A stretch of DNA of 64,000 nucleotides from contig CANJBZ010000004.1 of NCBI GenBank assembly GCA_947473475.1, positions 62,001-126,000 of the forward strand. Reading direction: 5' to 3'. How positions within the stretch are numbered: position 1 is the first letter of the stretch; every line of letters starts with the position of its first letter. A program made the translations under genes and the position numbers. Shown here piece after piece: positions 36,847 to 45,501 of the stretch. This stretch comes from Alphaproteobacteria bacterium. Lineage in GTDB: Bacteria; Pseudomonadota; Alphaproteobacteria; Micropepsales; Micropepsaceae. Below the pieces are notes generated by a model that had not been told where the DNA came from, did not search any database, and worked only from the letters and a program-made list of their open reading frames with translations.

Positions 36847-37229
36847 TGGTTCTCGATGCCTCGGTCGTAGTGGCCATGCTGGCGAAAGAACCCGGTTACG
36901 AATTGCTGCTCAGGCGTGTGGTTGAACAAGACGATATTCGCATTTCGCCGATGTCGTACGTCGAAACCGTCATGGCCTTGGCGAGAAGCTTTGCGGATCC
37001 GACCTCACTTCTTGAAGACTTCATTGAACAACATGCGGTAAGCGTGGAGAACACCGACGTCGCGCAGGCGCAATGGGCGGTGAAGGCATTCCTGCGTTTC
37101 GGCAAAGGAAGACACGCGGCCCGGCTCAACCTAGGTGACTGCTTTTCATATGCAGCCGCCAAGTCGCTCGATGCGCCACTCCTCTATATCGGGGACGATT
37201 TCGTAAAGACGGATGTCCGTCAGGCTTAA
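36846..37229 (+). CDS. VapC PIN-domain ribonuclease toxin
   Basis: 127 aa. The four acidic PIN residues are visible: MVLDASVVVAML (Asp), SYVETVMAL (Glu), LNLGDCFSYAAAKSL (Asp) and LYIGDDFVKTD (Asp). Such toxins cleave RNA, often tRNA-fMet or 23S rRNA. It overlaps vapB (ATG at 36846 inside the antitoxin stop) and ends convergent to priA with a 4-bp overlap. The pair sits where a leuD gene might be expected. Confidence 0.88.
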   Translation: MVLDASVVVAMLAKEPGYELLLRRVVEQDDIRISPMSYVETVMALARSFADPTSLLEDFIEQHAVSVENTDVAQAQWAVKAFLRFGKGRHAARLNLGDCFSYAAAKSLDAPLLYIGDDFVKTDVRQA

Positions 37230-39478
37230 AAAAAGCTGATCGGGTCGATGTCGATGGCTAGGCGGACGGAGGACGGGATTTTTGCGTCTGCCAGCCAGGT
37301 GCGCACGTAGGATTGGATGTCGACTGTTTTTTCCGCCTGCACCAACAACCGTTCGCGCGTGCGGCCACGCAGCATCTGATAGAACGCCGGCGCCGGACCC
37401 CACACAGCGACCCCGCGTGCTTTGGGCGCCAGGATCGCCAACTCCCGTCCCACCGCGCGCACACGGTCTGCGTCCGTGCCCGACAAGATCAACGATGCCA
37501 ACCGCCCGAAGGGGGGAATGCCGCTGCGTTCGCGCTGGCGGATTTCTTCTTCCAGAAAATCGTCGCGCGCATTGCTGGCGAGCGCCTGCATGACAGGGTC
37601 TTCCGGGTTGCGCGTTTGAATCAGCACAAGGCCGGGCTTTTCGGCGCGGCCCGCACGGCCCGACACCTGATGCAGCAATTGAAAGCTCCGCTCGCCCGCG
37701 CGCGGATCGCCCGCGCCGCCACCCAGATCGGCATCGACGATTCCGGCAAGCGTCAGCCGGGGGAAATGGTGCCCCTTGGCAACAATCTGTGTACCGATTA
37801 TCACGTCGATTTCGCCCGCCGCGAATGCACGGATGACCGCTTGCGTTTGCGCCGGCCCGAGCAGCGTATCGCTGGACGCTATTGCCACGCGCGCGTCCGG
37901 AAACGCGGCGCGGAATTCTTCCTCCACACGCTCCACACCCGGCCCGCAGGCGATATAGGAATGCATCGCGGCGCATTGCGGACATTTTTCCGGCACCGGA
38001 GTTTCGTATCCGCAATGATGGCACACCAGCCGTTTGCGGTAGCGATGCTCCACCATCCAGGCGGAGCAATTGCGGCACGTCTCCTTGCGTCCGCACTGCG
38101 TACACAGGGTCAGCGGCGCGTAACCGCGGCGATTGAGAAACAGCAGTGCCTGTTCGCCGGCCTGCAACGTGGTCTCCAAGGCGCTGCGCAACGCTGGCGA
38201 CAAGAACTGCCCCGGCTCGCCATGTTCGCTGCGCATATCGACCAGCCGCACTTGCGGCATTTCCGCGACGCCATAACGGCGCGCCAGCTTCAGCCAGTCA
38301 TAGCGGCCACTCTTTGCGTTGACATAGGTTTCCAGCGATGGCGTTGCGGAGGCCAGAACGATGGGACAATTTTCCAGCCGCGCCCGCACCACCGCCATAT
38401 CGCGGGCGTGATAGATGACCCCTTCTTCCTGCTTGTAGGCGTGCTCGTGCTCTTCATCGACGATGATCAGCCCGAGCTTCGCGAACGGCAGAAACAGCGC
38501 CGAGCGCGCCCCGACGACAACACGCGCTTCGCCGCTCATCACCGCGCGATAGCTGCGCTTGCGCTCGCGCATGGATAGATCGGAGTGCCATTCGACGGGG
38601 CGGCAGCCGAACCGCGCCGCAAAGCGATCGAGGAATTGCACCGTCAGCGCAATTTCGGGGAGCAGGATCAGCGCCTGCCTGCCTTCGGCCAATGCTTCCG
38701 CGGCGGCTTCGAAATAGGCTTCCGTTTTCCCCGAGCCCGTCACGCCATCCAGTAGCGCCACGGAGAATTCCCGCTTCTTCACGGCATCGCGCAAATGCTC
38801 GGCGGCGCGCAACTGGTCCGGGCTGAGCTTCACCGCATCGAAGGCGTAATCGGGTTCGGGACAGGGGGCGAATTCCGGCAGCATCGTCCATCGCAGCGCG
38901 CCCGCGTCGACCAGCGCCCGCACCACGCTTGGGGTGACTCCCGATTCCCGCGCGGCGTCCGACGGCAACCGCGCCAAACCGTCGGCCATCAGCTTCAGCA
39001 CCCGTTCGCGCGTGGGCGTCACCCGCTCCGGCGCGGCATCGCCGATCATCAGTGCCCGGCGGCCCAGTTCCGGTTCAAACGCCGCCGGCACGCGCAAAGC
39101 CTGGGCCAGAACGGCGCCTGGTGAGGAGATCGTGTAACGCGCAACCCAATCGATGAAGTCGCACAGGGGCGCGGGCAGCCGAAAATCGGCAAGCGGCTCG
39201 GCCTGTTTCAGCTTTTCCGCGGGAATCGAGGCATCCGCCTTGCCCCAGACAACGCCGGTCACCTGGCGTGGCCCCAACGGCGCGCGAACCAGCATCCCGC
39301 GTTTGGGCGCCACGCCTTCGGGCAGGGCGTAGTCATAGGCCTGCGGCAAGGGCAGCGGCAGCAACACGGCCGCCCGCGGCGGGGACTCGGACGCCGGGAG
39401 TGATGTTGCTTCAAGCGGCACGCCGATTGCCTTCATGCAGAGAAGAGGTTTACGGGTTAGTTTCGCGCGCGGAGACAT
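37226..39478 (-). CDS. priA: Primosomal replication protein N' (PriA helicase)
   Basis: 750 aa replication-restart helicase. The N-terminal 3'-DNA-binding domain (AYDYALPEGVAPKRGMLVRAPLGPRQVTGVVW) precedes the helicase core with GVTGSGKTE (Walker A) and IIVDEEHEHAYKQEEG. The zinc-binding insertion has eight Cys: CTQCGRKETCRNCSAW...CHHCGYETPVPEKCPQCAA. The C-terminal domain is complete. Start ATG 39478 is chosen; ATG 39436 is possible. It is divergent from xerC. Confidence 0.95.
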   Translation of the reverse strand: MSPRAKLTRKPLLCMKAIGVPLEATSLPASESPPRAAVLLPLPLPQAYDYALPEGVAPKRGMLVRAPLGPRQVTGVVWGKADASIPAEKLKQAEPLADFRLPAPLCDFIDWVARYTISSPGAVLAQALRVPAAFEPELGRRALMIGDAAPERVTPTRERVLKLMADGLARLPSDAARESGVTPSVVRALVDAGALRWTMLPEFAPCPEPDYAFDAVKLSPDQLRAAEHLRDAVKKREFSVALLDGVTGSGKTEAYFEAAAEALAEGRQALILLPEIALTVQFLDRFAARFGCRPVEWHSDLSMRERKRSYRAVMSGEARVVVGARSALFLPFAKLGLIIVDEEHEHAYKQEEGVIYHARDMAVVRARLENCPIVLASATPSLETYVNAKSGRYDWLKLARRYGVAEMPQVRLVDMRSEHGEPGQFLSPALRSALETTLQAGEQALLFLNRRGYAPLTLCTQCGRKETCRNCSAWMVEHRYRKRLVCHHCGYETPVPEKCPQCAAMHSYIACGPGVERVEEEFRAAFPDARVAIASSDTLLGPAQTQAVIRAFAAGEIDVIIGTQIVAKGHHFPRLTLAGIVDADLGGGAGDPRAGERSFQLLHQVSGRAGRAEKPGLVLIQTRNPEDPVMQALASNARDDFLEEEIRQRERSGIPPFGRLASLILSGTDADRVRAVGRELAILAPKARGVAVWGPAPAFYQMLRGRTRERLLVQAEKTVDIQSYVRTWLADAKIPSSVRLAIDIDPISFF

Positions 39479-39525
39479 GGCCGGGTGCGACCATGAGGCT
39501 TAGCGCCCGATCCCTGTAATGAGCA

Positions 39526-40440
39526 ATGACAGATAGTGTTTCGGACCTGACGCGGGAATGGCTGGCGCATTTGGCGCATGAACGCCGCGTCAGCCCGCAC
39601 ACGCTGCGCGCCTATGGCGATGACGTTTATCGCTTTCTGGGCTTTCTCACCTTTCACGTCGGCGGCACGATTTCGCTGCGTGTGCTGCGCGACCTTCGAC
39701 CAGCCGACATTCGGGCGCATCTGACCGCCCGCCGCGCGGAGGGCCTCGGCGCGCGCGGCATTCAGCGGGCACTGGCGGCGGTGCGTTCCTTTTACCGCTA
39801 TCTCGAACGGGAAAACCTTGCCGACGGCGCGGCCTTGCGGGCGGTACACAGCCCCAAATTGCCGCGCACCTTGCCGCGGCCTCTCAGCGAAATCGATGCG
39901 GCCCGCGCCATCGTGGATGCCGGTGAAGATGACGAACCCTGGATCGCCGCCCGCAATGCGGCGCTGATTACGCTTCTGTACGGCACCGGCTTGCGTATCT
40001 CTGAAGCCCTAAGCCTGAAGCGGGGCGATGCACCGCTCGGGGAGACGCTGACGATCCTGGGCAAAGGCAGCAAGGAACGATCCGTGCCGGTAATTGCCGC
40101 CGTGCGCGAAGCCGTCGACACCTATGCGGGAATCTGCCCGTTTGCCGGCGAACGCAGCTCCCCGCTGTTCCTTTCCCGCCGCGGCAAACCGATGAGCCCG
40201 CGGGAGGCGCAAGCGCTGATGCAGCGTATGCGCGGCCGCCTGGGACTTTCGCCGACGGCGACACCGCACGCGCTGCGCCATTCCTTCGCCACGCATCTGC
40301 TCAAAAACGGCGGCGATTTGCGTGCCGTCCAAGAGCTTCTCGGCCATGCGTCCCTGTCGACCACGCAAAAGTATACCGAGGTGGAAGGGGCGCATTTGCT
40401 CGCGGTCTATGAGGCGGCCCATCCCCGCGGCGCGAAATGA
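39526..40440 (+). CDS. xerC: Tyrosine recombinase XerC
   Basis: 304 aa site-specific recombinase that resolves chromosome dimers at dif with XerD. N-terminal SAM-like core-binding domain (REWLAHLAHERRVSPHTLRAYGDDVYRFLGFL). Catalytic residues: R in YGTGLRISEAL, K in LGKGSKERSVPV, H-x-x-R in TPHALRHSFATHLL, H in LGHASLSTTQKYTEV and the Tyr of QKYT. It overlaps the following transporter gene by ATGA. Confidence 0.95.
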   Translation: MTDSVSDLTREWLAHLAHERRVSPHTLRAYGDDVYRFLGFLTFHVGGTISLRVLRDLRPADIRAHLTARRAEGLGARGIQRALAAVRSFYRYLERENLADGAALRAVHSPKLPRTLPRPLSEIDAARAIVDAGEDDEPWIAARNAALITLLYGTGLRISEALSLKRGDAPLGETLTILGKGSKERSVPVIAAVREAVDTYAGICPFAGERSSPLFLSRRGKPMSPREAQALMQRMRGRLGLSPTATPHALRHSFATHLLKNGGDLRAVQELLGHASLSTTQKYTEVEGAHLLAVYEAAHPRGAK

Positions 40441-41411
40441 GCGACGCCATGCGCCCTATCGATGCCGAAGCGGTTGCGGCTGCTCCGGCGATACGCAAAT
40501 CCGATTCGGTGGGCTATCTGCTGGCGGCGACCGGGGCCATTTTGTTTTCCATCAAAGCCATCATCGTAAAGCTGGCTTACGGATTGTCGGTCGATCCCGA
40601 AACGCTGCTGGCACTGCGCATGGGATTCTCGCTGCCATTCTATCTGGGCATCGGTTTTCATGCGGTCGCGGGACGGCGGTACAAGCTGGCGGCACTGCCA
40701 TCTGCGCGCGCAACCGTGCGCGCCATGCTCATCGGCGCGCTCGGCATGTGGGTGGCGAGCTACACCGATTTTCTGGGCCTGCAATACATAACGGCACAAT
40801 TCGAGCGGCTGATATTGCTGACCTACCCGATGTTCGTCGTTATTTTCGGCGCGCTGTTTTTCCGGCAGCCGGTGACTAAGCGCGCCCTAATCGCGCTGGC
40901 TATCAGCTATGCCGGGTTGACGCTGATTTTCGGTGAGAATTTCACACTGGAAGGCCACAACGTCGCTATCGGGGCAGGCTGGGTTCTGATCGCGGCGATC
41001 ACCTTTGCGCTCTATCAATTGCTGGCGAAAACGGCGATCGATGACATGGGCCCGAAGATGTTTACCTGCATCGGCATGACGGGTGCTTCGATCGCCGCGT
41101 TTATCGAATTTTTTCTGTCCGGGCATAGCGCCAGTCAGCTTCTCGTCACCGGACAGCTGTTGTTCTATTCCGTCCTGGTCGCGGTCGGAGCGACCGTGCT
41201 GCCGACGTTTTTCATGAGCGCCGCACTGCACCGCATCTCTGCGTCGGCCAATGCGACGATCGGCGTTCTCAGTCCCGTTTCGACGATCATTCTTGCCGCG
41301 ATAATCCTGGGCGAACGCATGTCCGTCATGGAAGTGACGGGCACGCTGCTGGTGATCGGCGGCGTCGGCTGGTTCACATTTGCCGGACGAAGCAAATCCC
41401 TCGCCCGTTAG
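40437..41411 (+). CDS. EamA/DMT-family transporter
   Basis: 324 aa with ten membrane helices in two five-helix EamA repeats (VGYLLAATGAILFSIKAIIVKLAYGLS; GWVLIAAITFALYQLLAKTAI). The C-terminal VLSPVSTIILAAIILGERMSVMEVTGTLLVIGGV is a typical end. Substrate unknown: such proteins export or import amino acids, purines or other metabolites. Coupled to xerC by overlap; this is probably incidental. Confidence 0.88.
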   Translation: MSDAMRPIDAEAVAAAPAIRKSDSVGYLLAATGAILFSIKAIIVKLAYGLSVDPETLLALRMGFSLPFYLGIGFHAVAGRRYKLAALPSARATVRAMLIGALGMWVASYTDFLGLQYITAQFERLILLTYPMFVVIFGALFFRQPVTKRALIALAISYAGLTLIFGENFTLEGHNVAIGAGWVLIAAITFALYQLLAKTAIDDMGPKMFTCIGMTGASIAAFIEFFLSGHSASQLLVTGQLLFYSVLVAVGATVLPTFFMSAALHRISASANATIGVLSPVSTIILAAIILGERMSVMEVTGTLLVIGGVGWFTFAGRSKSLAR

Positions 41412-41429
41412 ATCTCCGGGCTAAAGAAG

Positions 41430-41553
41430 AAGGGGAACCACAAAGGACACGAAGGAGACACAAAGTTCACGAAGGAAGAATCGCGCGCTTTGCGCGCCAA
41501 AACGTCAACTTGGTGTCCTTCGTGTCTCCTTCGTGATCTTTGTGGTTCCCCTT
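41430..41553. repeat. 124-bp cruciform inverted repeat between converging transporters
   Basis: GGGGAACCACAAAGGACACGAAGGAGACACAAAG...CACGAAGG on the left and CCTTCGTGTCTCCTTCGTGATCTTTGTGGTTCCCC on the right are largely complementary. The arms enclose CGCGCGCTTTGCGCGC, itself a hairpin. It resembles CACAAAGGACACGAAGGA repeats that are dispersed in many bacterial genomes. It lies between two converging genes and would be an excellent transcription block. Confidence 0.8.
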
Positions 41554-41563
41554 TTTCCTGAAT

Positions 41564-42745
41564 CTATCCCGCAGTCGCTTCTGTCAGGCGGCCGCCGTGC
41601 CAGCGGGCGGCGAGCGCGAAGGACAGCAGACCCGCAACCACCGCCATTCCGGTCATGAGGAAAAAGATGTTGCTGCCCCATGCCGCGTATAGGCGTCCCG
41701 CCGGAAGCAAGGCGACGCTCGACGCCAAGCCGATGGAGACGGAGTAAAGGCTCTGCGCTGTCGCCGACAGACGCGGCGGCGTGGCGCGCAGGATAAAGTA
41801 CATCGCGCCGAGATGCGGCACGGCAAAGGTAAGTCCATGCAGCAATTGCGCGAACAGCAGCAGCGGCAGCGTTGGCGCGAACGCCATCAGCGTCCAGCGG
41901 ACGGCACAGGCCACAGCGCCGGCGAGCATTAATGTCACCGGATCGATGCGCCGCACCACGCGCCCGGAAAACACGAACAGCAGGATTTCGGCGAGCACAC
42001 CGATGGGCCAGATCAAGCCAATCAGCGCCGGACTCATTCCCGCGGTGCGCCACAGCAATCCCGCATAGGTGTAGTAGACGACATGCGAGCCCTGAATCAG
42101 GCTGCATACCGTTAGGAATGCCAGAAAGACCGGATGACCCAGAAGCTCGCGTGCTTCGGCAATTGTGGAACGAAAATGTAATCCGGACGAACCCGCCTTC
42201 CGTTTCGATTCTTCGGGAAGAAACAGGGTGGCGGCAAGTTGCCCCCCTGCGGCGATGGTGAGCCAGAGCCCGATCACACCCAAGCCGAACTGCGCGGCCG
42301 CGAGCCCGGAACAAACATTGCCGGCAACGAACGCGATGGACAACCACACGCGCATCCGCCCGTAGGGTGTTCCCGATTGTTCGGCCGCGCGCAACGTTGC
42401 GCTTTCCAGCAGCGGAGACGTCGCGGCCCACAGAACCAGCGCGGCAATGGCAGCAGCAACAACGGCGGTGGCGTCGTGCACGAAGGCAAGAATGGCAAAT
42501 GCGGCAAAGGCGGGAGCGAGAAAAGCGAGCATGACGGAGCGCCGGTCGCCGCGGGCATCGGCAACAATCCCCGCTATCGGCGCAATCATGATTCGCAGAA
42601 ACGTCGATGACGCCAGCAGCAGCCCGATGGTCGCGGCGCTAAGTCCGCGGCTTGCCAGGAACGGCGAGAAGAACGGCAGATAGGCCCCGCCGAGAAGCCC
42701 CGATGCGGCTTGGATAGCGGCAAGGCGTGTTGCAAGAACGCGCAT
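41564..42745 (-). CDS. MFS transporter
   Basis: 393 aa, about 12 membrane helices. Between helices 2 and 3 is the MFS signature GIVADARGDRRSVM. The N-terminal LLGGAYLPFFSPFLASRGLSAATIGLLLA suggests the MFS_1-like/3-phenylpropionate-type group rather than drug exporters. Substrate unknown. Monocistronic on the minus strand. Confidence 0.88.
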   Translation of the reverse strand: MRVLATRLAAIQAASGLLGGAYLPFFSPFLASRGLSAATIGLLLASSTFLRIMIAPIAGIVADARGDRRSVMLAFLAPAFAAFAILAFVHDATAVVAAAIAALVLWAATSPLLESATLRAAEQSGTPYGRMRVWLSIAFVAGNVCSGLAAAQFGLGVIGLWLTIAAGGQLAATLFLPEESKRKAGSSGLHFRSTIAEARELLGHPVFLAFLTVCSLIQGSHVVYYTYAGLLWRTAGMSPALIGLIWPIGVLAEILLFVFSGRVVRRIDPVTLMLAGAVACAVRWTLMAFAPTLPLLLFAQLLHGLTFAVPHLGAMYFILRATPPRLSATAQSLYSVSIGLASSVALLPAGRLYAAWGSNIFFLMTGMAVVAGLLSFALAARWHGGRLTEATAG

Positions 42746-42787
42746 TCAGGCCGCCCTGCGCCCGGCTATCGCGAACATCCGGTGGCG

Positions 42788-43762
42788 TTAACTGGTGCGG
42801 CCGAATTTGGTAACAAATCGCCGGTCGATATGCGCTACCGGGAAATAAATCAGCACGTCGGTTGTGCCGAATTGCCGATCCACCACCGCGCCATCGCCGA
42901 TGAAACATCCCGCGCGCAAATAACCTTTTATCAGGGGCGGCAGCTTGCGCACCGCCTCCTTGGGATCGATCTCATCCTTCGCCATGAGATTCATCGGGAC
43001 GTACAGCTCGGGGCGCGCGCAAACGTGCAGACCCTCGGGCGCCTGATGAAAATGGTGCAGATAGGAGAGCGGCAATTTCAGCGCTTCGGGATCGGTACCC
43101 GGCAGCGAACCGCAGCCGAACATCACATCGATAGCGTAGCGGTTCAGGTAAACGACGATGCCCTTCCACAAAAGCTGCATCGTCGTGGACTTCGCGCGAT
43201 AGCTTTTCAGCACGCAAGAGCGGCCAAGCTCCAAATAGCGCGTGCCGGGCGGATTGCCTTTGAGCATCGGCGTCAAATCATATTCGGACGACGTGTAGTA
43301 CCCACCATGGCAGGCCGCCACTTCACCACGCAGCAAGCGATAGGTGCCCACCACCGCGGGCTCTCCATTGGCGTCTTGCACGCTGCGATCGACCACCAGC
43401 ATATGATCGCAGAATTCGTCGTAGCGATCGAAGTCGCGCCGCTCGTCGCGCATTTGCGGCGTCGGAATCGCCGACATCTCTTCATAGAAGACGCGATAAC
43501 GCAGCCGCTGGGCCGCTTCGATTTCAGCTTCTGTTTCGGCAATGCGAACTTCGAGGGATCCGAATGCAGAAAGAACCGGCCATGTGTGTTCGGCTGGAGC
43601 GGGAGCCGCCTGCTCGTGCGTCGTCACAAGCGCCTGCACGGTTTCCTGCGGCAGCGCCGCGGCGGCAACCGGTCGGCGTCCGAATTGCGGGCGGCGGCGC
43701 GCAAATCCCCACCTGCGGCCAACCATGCCAAAGCGAAATCTCACCCGACGTGCGGGACCCAT
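42788..43762 (-). CDS. OlsB-like N-acyltransferase (GNAT fold)
   Basis: About 324 aa from the ATG at 43762, with GGAG seven bases upstream; the frame runs further to 43903 without conserved sequence. The core matches OlsB/hemolysin-type acyltransferases: RLRYRVFYEEMSAIPTPQMRDERRDFDRYDEFCDHMLVVDRS, VVGTYRLLRGEVAACHGGYYTSSEYDL, YLELGRSCVLKSYRAKSTTMQLLWKGIVVYLNRYAIDVMFGCGSLPG. OlsB makes lyso-ornithine lipid from ornithine and a 3-hydroxyacyl-ACP. No OlsA is adjacent, so the product is likely but not proven. Confidence 0.82.
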   Translation of the reverse strand: MGPARRVRFRFGMVGRRWGFARRRPQFGRRPVAAAALPQETVQALVTTHEQAAPAPAEHTWPVLSAFGSLEVRIAETEAEIEAAQRLRYRVFYEEMSAIPTPQMRDERRDFDRYDEFCDHMLVVDRSVQDANGEPAVVGTYRLLRGEVAACHGGYYTSSEYDLTPMLKGNPPGTRYLELGRSCVLKSYRAKSTTMQLLWKGIVVYLNRYAIDVMFGCGSLPGTDPEALKLPLSYLHHFHQAPEGLHVCARPELYVPMNLMAKDEIDPKEAVRKLPPLIKGYLRAGCFIGDGAVVDRQFGTTDVLIYFPVAHIDRRFVTKFGRTS

Positions 43763-43941
43763 CGCAATCTCCAACAGGGTGAGGAAAATCGAAAGCTTGC
43801 CGCGCGGCTCGCGTGCAAATCGCCTTCGGAGTGTTTTCTTGTTTCCCCTACCACCCCTGACGAATGGTACTTTACCACGACGGCAAAAGACCAGCCCAGT
43901 CACTTTCCTGGTACGGCCTTAAAACCTTTTAACGTTGTTCC

Positions 43942-45294
43942 TTAGGTGAGCCGGGCAGCCCGGTCGCGTCTCCTATGGACCTGCGCAAGAAACAGGCAAA
44001 GGACCAACGCCGGCAAGCCGATAGCCGCCGAACCCACGAAGAAAAGAGCGTAGGCATCCATCAGGTTGCGCCCGGAACTCAGGGCATCCACGGTCTGGCC
44101 GGAAAAGCCTTTGAGTATTTTTCCGAGGTAGGAATAGGCCGAAGAGAGCAGGGCGTATTGAGTCGCGGTGTAGCCAAGGCTGGTGAGACTCGACATATAG
44201 GTCATCAGCGCCACCCCCGCGAAACTCAGGCCGAAACTGTCCACCGCCATCATGGCGGCAAAGATCGTCAGGTCCCCATGGGAATAGGCGATGGGGATGT
44301 AGGCCAGCACGGCAATCGCTTCGAGCAGAATGCCGGCGATAAGAGTGCGCATGTAGCCGAAGCGCGCGGCGCTGATGCCGCCCGCCGCAATGCCCAGAAG
44401 CGAGGCGCCCAAGCCGACGGAAGCGCGAATGCCGCCAACCGCATCCTTCGATAGGCCGGCATCGACATAGAAGGTGTTCGCCATGGGACCCGAAACATAG
44501 TTCGGGATTTGATACAGGCTGATGACGGCCAGCATCAGCAGCGCGAGCCATTTGTGGGTCTGGAAGAATGTTACGAACGGCCCGATGACGGCATCGCCGA
44601 AGCCGCGCACGGTCCACAGCGGCAGCTGCTTGTCCTTGGCGTGCATCGCCGCATCGGTCTGTTTAGGCTCTTCCGCGCTGAAGGTCGCGAATACGCCCAC
44701 GCCCATCAGCGCGGCCATGATGCCGTACGAAACACCCCACCCCAGATGGTTGGCGGAAACAAGAATAAGCGCGTCGGCCACAAGAAGGGCGGCGCGATAG
44801 CCGAGCGTGGCGACGGACGACAATAGACCCAGCTCATTGCCGTCGCGGGCGATTTCGATCCGCCAGGCGTCGATGACAATGTCCTGCGTCGAGGAGGCAA
44901 AGGCGGCAAGCAGCGCGCAGGCGGCAAGCGCCACAAGCCCGCCCTCCGGCCCGATCACCGCCATCCCCAAAAGGCCCAAGCCCACCGCGAATTGCGCCGC
45001 CATGATCCAGCCGCGCCGCCGGCCCAGCCGCCCGAACAAAGGTGCATCCACGCGGTCGACAATCGGCGCCCAAAAGGGCTTGAGCGAATAGGCAAGCCCG
45101 ACCCAGGAGAGAAAGCCGATGGTGGTCAGGCTAATGCCCGCATCGCGCAGCCAGTACGACAGCGTGTTGCCCACCAGCATGAACGGTAGCCCGGAGGAAA
45201 AGCCGAGCAACAGCATGGTCACGACTTTGGGCCGGAAATAAATTCGCCACGCGTCGAAGCGGCTGCCGGATGGAAGACTTGCAGAAATGCTCAT
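43942..45294 (-). CDS. ampG: AmpG-family muropeptide permease
   Basis: 450 aa, about 12 membrane helices. FRPKVVTMLLLGFSSGLPFMLVGNTLSYWLRDAGISLTTIGFLSWVGLAYSLKPFWAPIVDRV is the typical AmpG N-terminus. It imports GlcNAc-anhydroMurNAc peptides released from peptidoglycan for recycling, which can also signal ampC induction. It is a single gene upstream of mutS with a hairpin-rich gap. Confidence 0.9.
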   Translation of the reverse strand: MSISASLPSGSRFDAWRIYFRPKVVTMLLLGFSSGLPFMLVGNTLSYWLRDAGISLTTIGFLSWVGLAYSLKPFWAPIVDRVDAPLFGRLGRRRGWIMAAQFAVGLGLLGMAVIGPEGGLVALAACALLAAFASSTQDIVIDAWRIEIARDGNELGLLSSVATLGYRAALLVADALILVSANHLGWGVSYGIMAALMGVGVFATFSAEEPKQTDAAMHAKDKQLPLWTVRGFGDAVIGPFVTFFQTHKWLALLMLAVISLYQIPNYVSGPMANTFYVDAGLSKDAVGGIRASVGLGASLLGIAAGGISAARFGYMRTLIAGILLEAIAVLAYIPIAYSHGDLTIFAAMMAVDSFGLSFAGVALMTYMSSLTSLGYTATQYALLSSAYSYLGKILKGFSGQTVDALSSGRNLMDAYALFFVGSAAIGLPALVLCLFLAQVHRRRDRAARLT

Positions 45295-45358
45295 GGCCGA
45301 ATCTTAGACCGCCGAGGGCCCCTAATACAGAGCGGCGCTCCGCCCACTTAAACGTGCC

Positions 45359-45476
45359 ATGGCCCTGCTCGACAGGGCCATCCAGCTCGCGCGCGTCAGC
45401 GCGCGGATGAATCTACCCTTCGCGGCTCGACCGAATCTCCTTCCCACCTGGATGGCCCGCTGTGGCGGGCCATGAC
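45359..45476. repeat. Cluster of three hairpins in the ampG-mutS gap
   Basis: ATGGCCCTG-CTCGA-CAGGGCCAT, then CGCGCG-TCAG-CGCGCG, then ATGGCCCGC-TGTG-GCGGGCCAT. The first and third share the ATGGCCC...GGGCCAT frame, like REP-type palindromes of alphaproteobacteria. They lie downstream of mutS, so one of them may serve as its terminator. Confidence 0.6.
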
Positions 45477-45501
45477 ACCACGGGGTCGGGGCTGAGACCG
45501 A

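Noticed and set aside
37313-38578. Plus-strand ORF of 421 aa
   Set aside because: Antisense to priA; shadow composition and no recognisable motif.
42710-43945. Plus-strand ORF of 411 aa
   Set aside because: Antisense to the OlsB-like acyltransferase, which has clear motifs.
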